Shown piece by piece: positions 54,831 to 64,000 of a DNA stretch of 64,000 bases; position 1 is the stretch's first letter, and every line of letters begins with the position of its first letter. The position numbers were made by a program, and so were the translations under genes. This DNA comes from Amylibacter sp. SFDW26 (GTDB lineage: Bacteria; Pseudomonadota; Alphaproteobacteria; Rhodobacterales; Rhodobacteraceae): positions 452,047-516,046 of the forward strand of contig NZ_WEIC01000001.1 in NCBI RefSeq assembly GCF_009184395.1, given 5' to 3'. The notes under the pieces are model-generated. The model did not search any database, had not been told where the DNA came from, and worked only from the letters and a program-made list of their open reading frames with translations.

Positions 54831-56906
54831 GTGGCATTTACAATGCAGATAAATGCACAACATGGGCGGTTATTTTTATGGGTGCCTGTATGTCTTTCCA
54901 TCGGTATTGGCATTTATTTTTCCATACGTTTTGAACCTGCGGCTGGGCTTATACAGATTATAGGCGGGGCTTGCGTGATCCTTGGGCTTGTTGCGGTTCT
55001 GAGGTGGCGGTCTGGAAACGCTGTGATTTTGCGAGTGGTTTTCTTAATCATACTTGGTTTTTTACTGGCAGTATTTCGAACGCATTCTGTTGCCGAACCC
55101 GTATTGGGTTGGCGGTATTATGGCCCGATTGAAGGCACTGTTATGGGCATTGATCGGTCTAACAGTAATAAGCCACGCGTGATTTTGAAAAACGTGGACT
55201 TGGGCAAGATATCCAAGCCACGTACACCAACTTATATTCGTGTTTCTTTTCATTCTAATGTGGGCTTGCAGCACCTAATACCAGGGGCACATATTCGAAC
55301 GATTGGTAGTGTGTCACCGCCATCAGGCCCCGTGGAACCGGGTGGTTTTGATTTTCAAATGTACGCTTGGTTTAAACGTTTGGGGGCTGTGGGATACAGT
55401 CGAAAACCTGTCGAGCTGGTTAAACCACCTGATCTGAATACATATTCATTAAAGCTTTTTGATTTACGTATGCGGATATCTGATCACATTCGCAGTCGAA
55501 TTAAGGGCCAAACGGGTACATTTGCGGCGGCTATTTTAACTGGGGATCGTTCCACGATTGATCCCGATATTTTACAGGATTTACGCGATTCCAATTTAGC
55601 ACATCTATTAGCGATTTCTGGATTGCACATGGGGCTTTTGGTTGGCTTTTGTTTTGCGTTGGTGCGGTATGGTTTTGCTTTGATACCTTACGTGGCTTTG
55701 AAATGGCCAACCAAGAAAATTGGGGCTGTGGTGGCAGTATTTGCAGGGTTTGCATATCTTCAAATCTCTGGTGCTGCTGTCGCTACGGAGCGTGCGTTTA
55801 TTATGGTTACTGTGATGTTGGTAGGGGTGATTATGGATAAACCTGTGATCACATTGCGGGCTGTGGCGTTGGCAGCAACGATCCTGTTGGTTTTACATCC
55901 TGAAAGCCTGTCACAACCCGGGTTTCAAATGTCTTTTGCAGCGACAACCGCATTGGTGGCGAGTTTTGAGTTTTTAAAGCATCAAACCTATTGGCAAAGG
56001 TTGCAATTTGGGCGCAATCGGTTTGTGCAACCTATTATCGCATTAGTGATTTCATCGTTCATTGCAGGAGCTGCTACGGCGCCTTTTGCGGCCTATCACT
56101 TCAATCAAATCGCTCAATATGGCTTGTTGGCAAATCTGTCGTCTGTGCCAGTGATGGGGATGCTTGTGATGCCAGCTGCCGTTTTGGCTGGTGTGTTATC
56201 TGTGATTGGTTTAGATGCGATACCCTTTTGGATTATGGGGGTGGGTATTGATTGGATACTTGGTAGCGCCCATTGGGTAGCTGGTTTAAACGGCTCTGTG
56301 ATGGCTGTGCCTCAAGGCCAAGTAGGTGTCTTGCCGTTAATCGGATTTGGCGCAGTTTTTTTCATATTATGGAAAGGTTACCTTCGATGGGTTGGCGTGG
56401 GCATATGCTGTTTTGCATTTACCCTTTGGACACAAACAGAACGACCTGTAGTTTTAATTTCGGATACAGGGCGATTGTTGGGTATTCTGCATAATGGTGA
56501 GCGGGCTTTAAACCGTTCAAAGGGGAGTGGTTTTGCGGCAAGTGTATGGCTGGAAAATGATGGGGATCGGAAGGGGCAGGAAATTGCGGCTTTTCGCTCG
56601 GATGGATTTTCAGATGTGATGAAAATTAATTTATATAACAAAGAGATAGGATATGTCTGGCCCAAATCTACACCCATAACAGATATAGAAAATATATGTT
56701 CGCAGGTTGATATCCTTATAGCACCTAACTTGAAGGATAAGCTCAGTGCTGGATGCTTCCAAATCACAAAACCCTATTTACGATATCAAGGTGCGGTAGC
56801 GCTTACGTTAAGTGGGCAATCCATACATATAAAAACCGCCCGACAGGTTACTGGCGAGCGGTTGTGGAATACTTGGTGGCTGCGAAAGCGAGCAGATAAA
56901 TCTTAG
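54831..56906 (+). CDS. ComEC/Rec2 family DNA-uptake channel
   Basis: 691 residues. N-terminal membrane and OB-like region, then the Competence domain (residues about 210-480) with [36 protein letters not shown] (the family LAISGLH) and repeated helices. The C-terminal metallo-beta-lactamase-like domain found in some ComEC proteins is absent here: the last 200 residues hold no HxHxDH. It would pass single-stranded DNA over the inner membrane. Start GTG at 54831. Overlaps the lexA stop by 4 bases. Confidence 0.85.
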   Translation: MAFTMQINAQHGRLFLWVPVCLSIGIGIYFSIRFEPAAGLIQIIGGACVILGLVAVLRWRSGNAVILRVVFLIILGFLLAVFRTHSVAEPVLGWRYYGPIEGTVMGIDRSNSNKPRVILKNVDLGKISKPRTPTYIRVSFHSNVGLQHLIPGAHIRTIGSVSPPSGPVEPGGFDFQMYAWFKRLGAVGYSRKPVELVKPPDLNTYSLKLFDLRMRISDHIRSRIKGQTGTFAAAILTGDRSTIDPDILQDLRDSNLAHLLAISGLHMGLLVGFCFALVRYGFALIPYVALKWPTKKIGAVVAVFAGFAYLQISGAAVATERAFIMVTVMLVGVIMDKPVITLRAVALAATILLVLHPESLSQPGFQMSFAATTALVASFEFLKHQTYWQRLQFGRNRFVQPIIALVISSFIAGAATAPFAAYHFNQIAQYGLLANLSSVPVMGMLVMPAAVLAGVLSVIGLDAIPFWIMGVGIDWILGSAHWVAGLNGSVMAVPQGQVGVLPLIGFGAVFFILWKGYLRWVGVGICCFAFTLWTQTERPVVLISDTGRLLGILHNGERALNRSKGSGFAASVWLENDGDRKGQEIAAFRSDGFSDVMKINLYNKEIGYVWPKSTPITDIENICSQVDILIAPNLKDKLSAGCFQITKPYLRYQGAVALTLSGQSIHIKTARQVTGERLWNTWWLRKRADKS

Positions 56907-57595
56907 TAGGTGCGGATCAAGCCAACCAAACGGCCTTGGACCTTTACCTGATCATCACGATATACGCGTGTTTCATAAGCATCGTTTGCCGCTTCAAGAG
57001 CTATTGCAGACCCACGCTTGCGCAGACGTTTTAACGTTGCTTCTTGTCCCTCAACCAATGCTACAACGATTTCGCCATTGTTTGCATCGGATTGTTCATG
57101 GATCACAACGATATCGCCGTCATTAATACCTGCATCAATCATACTGTCGCCCTTAACTTCTAATGCATAATGTTTGCCGCCATTGGCCAACATTTCACCG
57201 GGAACAGCAACGTTATGAGATGGCTCTTGGATAGCTTCTATTGGTGTACCAGCAGCAATACGGCCCATCACTGGCAATTCTAATGAATGGCTAGCCGTTT
57301 CCACTGGCAATGCTTCACGCGGGGCTGGTGCTGGGGCCGAGCCTTCGATAACGCGAGGTGTAAAGCCACCTTTATCCATACTATCTGGGAGTTTGATGAT
57401 TTCTAAGGCGCGGGCGCGGTGGGGAAGGCGACGGATAAACCCGCGTTCTTCTAACGCTGTAATCAAACGGTGGATGCCTGACTTGGAGCGCAAATCCAAA
57501 GCTTCCTTCATTTCATCAAATGACGGCGGCACGCCTTCCTTTTCCATTCTGCTGTGAATAAATTCAAGAAGATCGAGTTGTTTACGGGTTAACAT
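56903..57595 (-). CDS. lexA: SOS repressor LexA
   Basis: 230 residues. Winged helix at 1-66 ([18 protein letters not shown] to RFIRRLP-like region) and a self-cleaving S24 domain. Cleavage would occur at Ala115-Gly116 ([10 protein letters not shown]), with Ser151 (KGDSMIDAG) and Lys189 (EATLKRLR) as the catalytic pair. TAGGAG precedes the ATG. Its promoter carries a perfect SOS box, so it represses itself. In related genomes lexA follows moeA; here a glycosyltransferase gene lies between. Confidence 0.95.
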   Translation of the reverse strand: MLTRKQLDLLEFIHSRMEKEGVPPSFDEMKEALDLRSKSGIHRLITALEERGFIRRLPHRARALEIIKLPDSMDKGGFTPRVIEGSAPAPAPREALPVETASHSLELPVMGRIAAGTPIEAIQEPSHNVAVPGEMLANGGKHYALEVKGDSMIDAGINDGDIVVIHEQSDANNGEIVVALVEGQEATLKRLRKRGSAIALEAANDAYETRVYRDDQVKVQGRLVGLIRTY

Positions 57596-57636
57596 GAAGC
57601 CGCTCCTATCACAAAGTTTCGCTATATTTCCTCTTT

Positions 57637-57651
57637 GTTCTACCGATGTTC
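57637..57651. promoter_or_regulatory. LexA (SOS) box upstream of lexA
   Basis: GTTCTACCGATGTTC is a perfect GTTC-N7-GTTC, the alphaproteobacterial SOS box. It overlaps the -10 of the lexA promoter, so LexA would occlude RNA polymerase. Confidence 0.9.
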
Positions 57652-57665
57652 CCTTTTTGTGTCAA
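57637..57665 (-). promoter_or_regulatory. lexA promoter
   Basis: On the minus strand TTGACA, 17-base spacer, TAGAAC, matching the consensus well. The SOS box overlaps the -10. Confidence 0.75.
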
Positions 57666-57868
57666 CTATTTTACTTTAGACGAGCTTTACTCCTGCTTTA
57701 TTCCATTAAAGTATATTTTTGAATTATTGCTCATACTTTGGTACTTTTGGGGCTGTATTTGAATGATAGATGGTTAACCGCATATTTTACAGTACTAAGC
57801 ATTGTTTTTAATCATCTATACTCTATAAGCCAATCAATTATGGAATAAAAACTTTGGCGGTGGCTTTC

Positions 57869-59116
57869 GTGAAAATAAGTATTATAATCCCTACTCGGGA
57901 GCGCGCGGATTATTTATCGTACTCGCTACAGACAGCTTTAGAAATCGAAGATGACAATGTTGAAATCATTGTTAGCGATAATTTCAGCACAGATCATACG
58001 CGAGATGTTATTGAAAAATTTTCAGATAAAAGATTGAAATATATCAATACAGGCAAACGAGTTTCTATGCGTGAAAACTTTAATAGCGCTACACTGAAAA
58101 GTACTGGCGACTACATTATTTTTTTTGGTGATGATGATGGTATCCTGCCTAAACAATTTAAATATCTTCGCCGTATTTTAGAAAAGCATAAGCCAGATGG
58201 TGTGTCTTGGGTAAAATCTACATACCTTTGGCCGAATGACGAGTATGGCGCTAAGACAGGTGGTCGAATACGGTTTTATGGGCCCCGCTCTTATGGGGTT
58301 CCATATGAATATAACCCACAGAAAAAGCATATAGATAATTTGATGCAATGTCGTTTAAAGTCATTACGTCCTGCAACTCCCAATATATACCACGGATGTG
58401 TTTCACGTGTCTTTTTAGAAAAAAACGCTTCTGAGAAGGATGTGCTTTTTGACAGTACAATTCCAGATGTCAACTTTGAGTATAGGACTATTATGTTGGG
58501 CGGAAAATTTATTCATTCAGATCATGCGTTTTCTATTAATGGTGATAGTGCTGTGAGTAATGGACGGGCGCATGGTGGGTACGATTTGAATGACCCTAGA
58601 ACAAAACCTGCGCAAAAGTTTCATCAAGAAAATGAGAACGACCCATATTTAAACGTATTTGGCAATCAACGCTTCACACCATTACTGTTAATGGCAACGT
58701 TAGAGACACTACGCGAACGTATGCCTGATTTTAAGCACCAACCCAATATGGTTGAGTGGTATTCATATGTTTATAATTTATCAAAACAGCAGACTCCCAA
58801 GGAAACATTTCAGATTATTGTTAAGTCTTTAAAAGAATATGCTGCTCGAACGGGCACGCTTGATGATTTTAATGTTGCGGAATGTAGGCCATATAAAAAA
58901 ACCAAAAAGACATGGGGTGATATAAAAGCGCGCCTAAAGCTGAATTTATCAACATTTTCTTTGTCTGCTGAAAAAGATGGTGAGAATACTATTTTATCAG
59001 CTGTACGTTTGTATGATGAGATATTGGGAGATGGTTACGAGCATGTTTTAAACAACCCTAAGACGTATAAGACTGAATGGCGTAAAGCAAAAGCTAGATA
59101 TAAAAAAGCCTTATAA
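57869..59116 (+). CDS. Glycosyltransferase family 2 protein
   Basis: About 415 residues. The GT-A fold opens VKISIIIPTRERADYLSYSL and the metal-binding motif is IFFGDDDGILP, preceded by VEIIVSDNFSTDHT. The C-terminal 200 residues are lysine-rich and lack membrane helices. Transfers a sugar to a surface polysaccharide or glycolipid; no specificity visible. Start is uncertain: GTG 57869 is used, and TTG 57854 is the alternative. AT-rich, opposite strand to its neighbours, between moeA and lexA, so probably acquired. Its 3' end overlaps moeA by 6 bases. Confidence 0.85.
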   Translation: MKISIIIPTRERADYLSYSLQTALEIEDDNVEIIVSDNFSTDHTRDVIEKFSDKRLKYINTGKRVSMRENFNSATLKSTGDYIIFFGDDDGILPKQFKYLRRILEKHKPDGVSWVKSTYLWPNDEYGAKTGGRIRFYGPRSYGVPYEYNPQKKHIDNLMQCRLKSLRPATPNIYHGCVSRVFLEKNASEKDVLFDSTIPDVNFEYRTIMLGGKFIHSDHAFSINGDSAVSNGRAHGGYDLNDPRTKPAQKFHQENENDPYLNVFGNQRFTPLLLMATLETLRERMPDFKHQPNMVEWYSYVYNLSKQQTPKETFQIIVKSLKEYAARTGTLDDFNVAECRPYKKTKKTWGDIKARLKLNLSTFSLSAEKDGENTILSAVRLYDEILGDGYEHVLNNPKTYKTEWRKAKARYKKAL

Positions 59117-60295
59117 TCGAATGATATCTACAATATCTCCTTCTTTCTTTTTTGGTTCGTTTGGTGGGCGGATCATCAAGCAATTTGCTTTTGCCAATAC
59201 AGATAATAACGAGCTGTCTTGACGATCAAATGGAGTGCATGTCTGAACACCGTTTACCAGTTCTAGGTTTGCACGCATATAGTGGGTGCGAGGACCATTT
59301 TTACCGATATCTTGCCCCAATGTGACGGTTTCACGGGCCAATGCTTTGGCTTCAAGTCCCAACATTGCATTAATCGCGGGGCGTAGAAAAACATGCCCAC
59401 AAACGATCGAGCTGACTGGGTTGCCCGGCAAACCAATCAGTGGCGTGCCGTTATATTGCCCAGCCATAAGCGGTTTTCCAGGGCGCATGGCTACTTTATA
59501 AAAGCTGGTGTCCATATCTGAACCCTGTGCCATTTTTCCAATCAGGTCGTGATCTCCAACAGAGGCGCCGCCTAATGTAACGATCACATCCGCCCCTTCG
59601 CAAAGATCAAGCACTGTTCGCAGAGCGGCTTCATTATCGCGGGCGATTGGCAGTATACGTGCTTCTGCACCTGTGGATTCTACCATTGCTTTTAGGCCGA
59701 AGTTATTGGAACTGACAATGTTATCTGGCCCTAATGGGCTGCCTGGATACACAAGTTCATCCCCAGTTGCGACCAGTGCAATGATTGGTTTGCGGTGCAC
59801 AGGAATGTCGTGAATGTTCATCGCCGCCAGCAAAGAGATTTCATTGGGGCCAAGATAAAGAGGGGCCGACAGTGCATCGCCAATTACAAAATCACCACCT
59901 GCAGGGCGGATATAAGCGGCCGTATCGGTACTATCCGATACTGTGATGGTGTCGCCGTCACGTGTACAATCTTCTTGGATCAGAATTTTATCGGCACTCG
60001 GGGGCACAGGGGCACCTGTGAAAATACGAACAGCTTCACCTGATTTGATATCGCCGTCAAACCGAGACCCAGCAGCACTTTCGCCGATAACGTTTAAAGT
60101 GGCACCTTTCTGGATGTCATCCGCCATAACCGCATACCCATCCATAGCAGAACTGGCAAAAGGCGGTTGGTTGTGTGTGGCGGCTACATCTTGGGCTAAT
60201 ACGCGTCCACCTGCTTCGGCAATGGGGACGATTTCTACGTCTAATGGGGAAAAGAGGTCTAGGACTTTGGTGAGGGCTTCTTCGACGGTTATCAT
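59111..60295 (-). CDS. moeA: Molybdopterin molybdenumtransferase MoeA
   Basis: 394 residues. Inserts molybdate into adenylylated molybdopterin. The N-terminal domain has QPPFASSAMDGYAV, followed by GESAAGSRFDG; the MoaB/MogA-like domain has the VIVTLGGASVGDHDLIGKM loop and FYKVAMRPGKPLMAG, and GLPGNPVSSIVC is the family signature. Its ATG overlaps the stop of the DUF2971 gene by 4 bases (ATGA), showing co-translation with the gene inserted upstream. Confidence 0.95.
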   Translation of the reverse strand: MITVEEALTKVLDLFSPLDVEIVPIAEAGGRVLAQDVAATHNQPPFASSAMDGYAVMADDIQKGATLNVIGESAAGSRFDGDIKSGEAVRIFTGAPVPPSADKILIQEDCTRDGDTITVSDSTDTAAYIRPAGGDFVIGDALSAPLYLGPNEISLLAAMNIHDIPVHRKPIIALVATGDELVYPGSPLGPDNIVSSNNFGLKAMVESTGAEARILPIARDNEAALRTVLDLCEGADVIVTLGGASVGDHDLIGKMAQGSDMDTSFYKVAMRPGKPLMAGQYNGTPLIGLPGNPVSSIVCGHVFLRPAINAMLGLEAKALARETVTLGQDIGKNGPRTHYMRANLELVNGVQTCTPFDRQDSSLLSVLAKANCLMIRPPNEPKKKEGDIVDIIRL

Positions 60296-61173
60296 GATAT
60301 AGGCTCAATATTGACCTTGAATAATGTTGGATGCTTTGTTGCTTTGTAAAATCTTAAAGGTTTGGCATCAACAACAATACGATTAATAATACTTTCTTTC
60401 ATCAAATGTATTTGAGTTTCTAATTGAGTAAGTCTTGGCATTTTCATACCAAAAACAACGCACTCAATTGCACCAATTGGAATTTGAAAAAGATGAATTG
60501 GTAATCCACCTTCTTTTTCATGGATTTGATGTGCTTTATCAAGTTTTGCAAACATCCTCCATTCACGTTCATATTTCCAGTCTGGGCTCTTTTGAAAGAA
60601 AACCTTATAGCCATCTTTCATATCATTTGTGTTTTTAGGTCGCTTGGCTGAATATTTAATTTCTTGAAGCTTGAAGTCCAAATCATTTGTACCCTCTGTA
60701 AAAAAGGGATGCGATGAATTGAAACCAATTGCTATTCCTTTGTGATTATTTGCGTAATGCGACCACATTAAAATATTATCATTTGTTTCAGATAAACAAA
60801 ACATTCCTACAGCCTGATCGAATGCTTTTGTCGTAATATTGGGAACAAGTTTGGAAAATTCTTCAATATGTGCGTCTATTCCAAATGCGCCAGAAATTAA
60901 GCCATTATAGATTGTTTGTCTAAATGTATCGGTGACATTCGAAGGAGAATGAAAATTTTTAAGTATTTCCTTATCAATTCTTTCGAATATTTCTGATTTT
61001 GGAATATTCTTAAGGCTTTTATATATTTCCCCTTTATTAACGAATAGTTCCATTTCTGGATTAGCATCAAATGGGTCGTTTAAATCGCTTGGTGGTGTAA
61101 ATCTAAATAAACCAGTTAAAACAGATTCAACGCGATCTTCACTGACATATTTCCATAACATTTTTGGTCTCAT
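60292..61173 (-). CDS. DUF2971 family protein
   Basis: 293 residues. [20 protein letters not shown], the [15 protein letters not shown] segment and [20 protein letters not shown] to HKGIAIGFN match DUF2971, a family without known activity, found often in mobile and defence regions. It is AT-rich against moaC and trpC. It overlaps both neighbours by 4 bases, moaC upstream and moeA downstream, so an acquired gene became tightly built into the molybdenum-cofactor operon. No catalytic residues can be named. Confidence 0.82.
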   Translation of the reverse strand: MRPKMLWKYVSEDRVESVLTGLFRFTPPSDLNDPFDANPEMELFVNKGEIYKSLKNIPKSEIFERIDKEILKNFHSPSNVTDTFRQTIYNGLISGAFGIDAHIEEFSKLVPNITTKAFDQAVGMFCLSETNDNILMWSHYANNHKGIAIGFNSSHPFFTEGTNDLDFKLQEIKYSAKRPKNTNDMKDGYKVFFQKSPDWKYEREWRMFAKLDKAHQIHEKEGGLPIHLFQIPIGAIECVVFGMKMPRLTQLETQIHLMKESIINRIVVDAKPLRFYKATKHPTLFKVNIEPIS

Positions 61174-61649
61174 AGACCCTCGTATAATCCAGATTTACCG
61201 CCATCCTTAAGGACGACACGTATATCACTGATTTGCATGGCTTTATCAACGGCTTTAACCATATCATAAACGGTAAGTGCGGCGATATTAACGGCTGTTA
61301 ATGCTTCCATCTCTACGCCTGTTTGTCCTGTGGTTTTCACGGTCGCTTCGATATCCACGCAGCTTTGATCTTCGTTCACTGCCAAATCGACAGAAACCTT
61401 TGTGATCGGCAGTGGATGGCATAACGGGATCAAATCAGGCGTTTTCTTAGCCGCCATAATACCAGCTAAACGGGCGATACCCAAAACGTCGCCTTTTTTC
61501 GCAGTGCCGCTGGCGATCATTGCCAATGTGGTTGGCTCCATAATGATGCGCCCTTTGGCGGTTGCAATGCGTGCGGTGATGTCTTTATCCGACACATCAA
61601 CCATATGCGCTGCACCTTGGTCGTCGAAATGGGTTAACTTATCGCTCAT
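61170..61649 (-). CDS. moaC: Cyclic pyranopterin monophosphate synthase MoaC
   Basis: 159 residues. Converts 3',8-cH2GTP to cPMP in the first stage of molybdopterin synthesis. [42 protein letters not shown] (given by ends [10 protein letters not shown] and [11 protein letters not shown]), [17 protein letters not shown] and [13 protein letters not shown] are standard. Overlaps trpC by 4 bases and the DUF2971 gene by 4 bases. moaA is not in the window. Confidence 0.96.
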   Translation of the reverse strand: MSDKLTHFDDQGAAHMVDVSDKDITARIATAKGRIIMEPTTLAMIASGTAKKGDVLGIARLAGIMAAKKTPDLIPLCHPLPITKVSVDLAVNEDQSCVDIEATVKTTGQTGVEMEALTAVNIAALTVYDMVKAVDKAMQISDIRVVLKDGGKSGLYEGL

Positions 61650-62449
61650 GCAGCTTTCACCGGGTTGGCTAGCAGGGTTTTCGTGGCTTCGGCAACGTTA
61701 TCCTGACGCATCAAACTTTCGCCGATTAGGAAACTACGCGCACCAACGGCGGCCATTTCTGCCATGTCGTCAGGGGTAAATATACCACTTTCTGTGACCA
61801 TATGGCGATCAGATGGCACATTGCGCGACAAATCACGGGTTGTATCCAATGTGACGTCGAATGTTTTTAGATTGCGATTGTTGATGCCTAAAAGGGGGGA
61901 CTTGAGGTTCAATGCACGGTCAAGTTCTTCGCCATCATGCACCTCTAGCAATACATCCATACCCCATTCAAAAGCGCAGGCTTCTAATTCATTGGCTTGT
62001 CCGTCAGAAACGGATGCCATGATGATCAGGATACAGTCGCCACCCCATGCGCGGGCTTGGGCAACTTGGTAGGTGTCGTACATGAAATCTTTGCGCAATG
62101 CAGGCAGATCACAAGCGGCACGGGCTTGTGTCAGAAATTCTGGTGCGCCTTGAAAGCTTGGCGTGTCTGTCAGGACTGATAAACATGTTGCTCCACCTGT
62201 CTGATAGGCTTCTGCCAATGCAGGTGGGTTGAAATCTGGGCGGATCAAACCTTTAGATGGGCTGGCTTTTTTGATTTCGGCAATCAGGCCATAGCCTGTT
62301 TCACATGCTTTTTCCAAAGCGGCAGCAAAACCGCGTGTTGGGCTGGCTTCTTTGGCCATGAATTCCAAGTCATGAAATGGCAGGGCGCGCTTTTGCTTTA
62401 CCACCTCTTCAAGCTTATACTCTTTGATTTTATCTAAGATATCAGCCAT
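61646..62449 (-). CDS. trpC: Indole-3-glycerol phosphate synthase
   Basis: 267 residues, TIM barrel closing the indole ring in tryptophan synthesis. [16 protein letters not shown] contains the catalytic Lys and substrate Ser, [12 protein letters not shown] the second Lys, [12 protein letters not shown] the Asn, and [12 protein letters not shown] the phosphate loop. Abuts trpD (the trpD stop is at 62450) with no spacer and overlaps moaC by 4 bases. Confidence 0.97.
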   Translation of the reverse strand: MADILDKIKEYKLEEVVKQKRALPFHDLEFMAKEASPTRGFAAALEKACETGYGLIAEIKKASPSKGLIRPDFNPPALAEAYQTGGATCLSVLTDTPSFQGAPEFLTQARAACDLPALRKDFMYDTYQVAQARAWGGDCILIIMASVSDGQANELEACAFEWGMDVLLEVHDGEELDRALNLKSPLLGINNRNLKTFDVTLDTTRDLSRNVPSDRHMVTESGIFTPDDMAEMAAVGARSFLIGESLMRQDNVAEATKTLLANPVKAA

Positions 62450-63469
62450 TTAAGATGCCTCTGATGTAATTTTAGCCAACAGAGCCAGTTTTTCTTTTGC
62501 TTTGCCACTGTCGATGCTTTCGGCAGCAATCTCAACGCCAGCTTTCAGATTATCAGCTTTATCAGCCACAACCAAAGCTGCGGCTGTGTTCAACAGAACT
62601 GCATCACGGTAGGCTGAGGCCTCACCTTCAAGCAATGCTGCCATAGCTGCTGCATTAAATTCAGGGTCACCGCCTTTGATCGCTTCAAAAGGATGCACAG
62701 GCAGACCAGCATCTTCTGGGTTAATCTCTCGATCAGTGACTTTGCCATTCTCCAGCGCCGCTAACCATGTGACACCTGCGATAGAAATCTCATCTGTGCC
62801 ATCAGAGCCATGCACCAACCATGCTTTTTCAGAGCCAAGCTCCAAAAGCACTTCTGCCATAGGGCGGATCATGTCGCGGGAAAAGGCACCTGTTAATTGG
62901 CGTTTTACGCCAGCAGGGTTTGTGAGTGGTCCAAGGATATTGAAAATCGTGCGTGTGCCCAATTCCATACGCGTTGGCATTACGTGGCGTACCGCAGGGT
63001 GGTGCATTGGTGCCATCATAAAGCCGATGCCAGCCTCGTTAATAGCGCGTTCTACCACGTCTGGGCCAACCATGACGTTTACGCCTGAAACTGACAGCGC
63101 ATCCGCAGTACCTGATTTAGATGTCAGGTTTTTATTGCCGTGCTTTGCCACAACAACACCCGTACCAGCTGTAACGATTGCAGTGGCCGTTGAAATGTTC
63201 AGCGTGGATTTTCCATCACCCCCTGTGCCAACGATATCAATCGCACCTTTAGGAGCTTTAACAGGGTTACATTTGGCGCGCATAACGGCTGCGGCAGCGG
63301 CGTATTCTTCAACCGTTTCGCCGCGTGTGCGCATAGCCATCAACAAACCACCTGTTTGGGATGGTGTTGCTTTGCCTTCCATGATGATATCGAACGCGGC
63401 TTCTGCCTCTGCACGTGTCAAAGGGCCGTCGGCGGCTTTGCCTATTAAGGGTTTTAAGGCGTCGCTCAT
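62450..63469 (-). CDS. trpD: Anthranilate phosphoribosyltransferase
   Basis: 339 residues. Transfers phosphoribose to anthranilate. The PRPP loop [19 protein letters not shown] is intact, followed by [34 protein letters not shown] and [15 protein letters not shown]. Overlaps the upstream trpG by 4 bases (ATGA). Confidence 0.97.
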   Translation of the reverse strand: MSDALKPLIGKAADGPLTRAEAEAAFDIIMEGKATPSQTGGLLMAMRTRGETVEEYAAAAAVMRAKCNPVKAPKGAIDIVGTGGDGKSTLNISTATAIVTAGTGVVVAKHGNKNLTSKSGTADALSVSGVNVMVGPDVVERAINEAGIGFMMAPMHHPAVRHVMPTRMELGTRTIFNILGPLTNPAGVKRQLTGAFSRDMIRPMAEVLLELGSEKAWLVHGSDGTDEISIAGVTWLAALENGKVTDREINPEDAGLPVHPFEAIKGGDPEFNAAAMAALLEGEASAYRDAVLLNTAAALVVADKADNLKAGVEIAAESIDSGKAKEKLALLAKITSEAS

Positions 63470-64000
63470 GCTGTTTCCTTTGCTTCATCAAGGAAGTTCT
63501 TGAGCATGGCATGACCATGTTCAGAGGCAATGCTTTCAGGATGAAATTGGCAGCCGTGAATGGGCAATTCTTTGTGCTTGAGCCCCATAATTGTGCCGTC
63601 TTCTAACCAAGCAGTGATTTCTAGGCTGTCTGGCAGCGTATCACGGTCAACGACCAGTGAATGGTAACGTGTTGCTTCGAATGGGCTTGGCAAGCCAGTA
63701 AACAAAGATGTGTTATTGTGATGCATCGTACCCATCTTGCCGTGTACGATATCCGTGTGACGTACAACTTTACCGCCAAACGCCTGACCAATTGTCTGGT
63801 GACCCAAGCACACGCCAATCAGCGGTGTTTTGGTTTCTGCTGCGGCTTCTGTCATAGCCAAACAAATGCCCGCTTGATCTGGATCACATGGGCCAGGGGA
63901 CAGCATGATTGCTGATGGATTTAAGGCCATAGCCTCTTGTACATTCAGTTCGTCATTGCGTTTTACAACGACATCAGCACCCAATTCACCAACATAGTGG
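63466..64000 (-). CDS. trpG: Anthranilate synthase glutamine amidotransferase TrpG (partial, 5' end outside)
   Basis: About 178 codons visible. Class I glutamine amidotransferase giving ammonia to Trp[33 protein letters not shown] (catalytic Cys) and [14 protein letters not shown] (catalytic His-x-Glu) are intact. The reading frame continues past the apparent Met at 63984 to the window edge ([11 protein letters not shown]), so only about 16 N-terminal residues are missing. In many bacteria the same subunit also serves folate synthesis with PabB. Confidence 0.94.
   Translation of the reverse strand, partial: HYVGELGADVVVKRNDELNVQEAMALNPSAIMLSPGPCDPDQAGICLAMTEAAAETKTPLIGVCLGHQTIGQAFGGKVVRHTDIVHGKMGTMHHNNTSLFTGLPSPFEATRYHSLVVDRDTLPDSLEITAWLEDGTIMGLKHKELPIHGCQFHPESIASEHGHAMLKNFLDEAKETA

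Noticed and set aside
57771-57790. CtrA-like TTAACC site upstream of the glycosyltransferase
   Set aside because: The second half-site does not match TTAA-N7-TTAA.
62676-63503. 275-codon frame antisense to trpD
   Set aside because: Ser/Pro/Thr-rich mirror of trpD codons, no initiation signal.

Overview
The window reads as a chromosome segment of an alphaproteobacterium of the Rhodobacteraceae (Roseobacter group), with moderate to low GC. The signs are: the cckA-recA-alaS order; a trpGDC-moaC-moeA / lexA-comEC-gltX-gltA block; BioR-controlled bioYB with TTATCTATAA operators; GTTC-N7-GTTC SOS boxes before recA and lexA; a TRAP dicarboxylate transporter beside dctBD; and a corrinoid methyltransfer cluster with a RamA-like activator. 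Genus cannot be fixed from the sequence. No rRNA, tRNA, CRISPR array, insertion sequence or integrase was seen.

Layout. 1-5.4 kb: dctPQM (minus strand, dctM cut by the window edge) divergent from dctBD, with a strong dyad between them. The DctD here has lost the sigma-54 contact motif. 5.8-10.9 kb: one-carbon/corrinoid cluster on the minus strand (virulence-factor-family protein, MetF, pterin methyltransferase, VOC protein, RamA-like 2Fe-2S activator), probably part of a split cobalamin methionine synthase or a demethylation route. 11.1-13.0 kb: Ppx/GppA phosphatase and RlmE. 13.1-21.7 kb: accessory stretch with LysR/SnoaL-like and membrane AraC genes, small secreted proteins, a desaturase, DUF985 cupin, SLAC1/TehA-like channel, DUF4105 protein, unrecognised secreted proteins and a probable frameshifted gene. 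22-33.8 kb: housekeeping (guaB, an RsmB-like methyltransferase, cckA, recA, alaS, NUDIX) with a sulfotransferase-like gene between cckA and recA. 33.7-42.1 kb: Lrp regulator, glutamine amidotransferase, SMR exporter, icd, trmJ, ctaA, RidA, crotonase, thioesterase, rplM-rpsI. 42.2-44.4 kb: bioR and bioYB. 44.8-51.6 kb: murI, argC, and ccmE-ccmF-ccmH interrupted by an endolysin/holin pair. 51.7-57.6 kb: small ORF, gltA, gltX, comEC, lexA. 57.9-64 kb: a glycosyltransferase, moeA, a DUF2971 gene, moaC, trpC, trpD and the start-truncated trpG.

How it fits together. Much of the window is core metabolism in short, translationally coupled operons. The points that stand out are the corrinoid cluster whose two corrinoid-handling proteins share an Arg/Gly-rich C-terminal tail; a phage-type lysis cassette inside the cytochrome c maturation operon (candidate lysis module of a gene transfer agent, whose known regulator CckA is encoded in the same window); a BioR operator inside the bioR reading frame; and single genes of accessory character slotted into otherwise conserved operons (DUF2971 between moaC and moeA, a glycosyltransferase between moeA and lexA, a sulfotransferase between cckA and recA). 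Start codons were re-chosen from ribosome-binding sites and family lengths where the longest reading frame looked too long.
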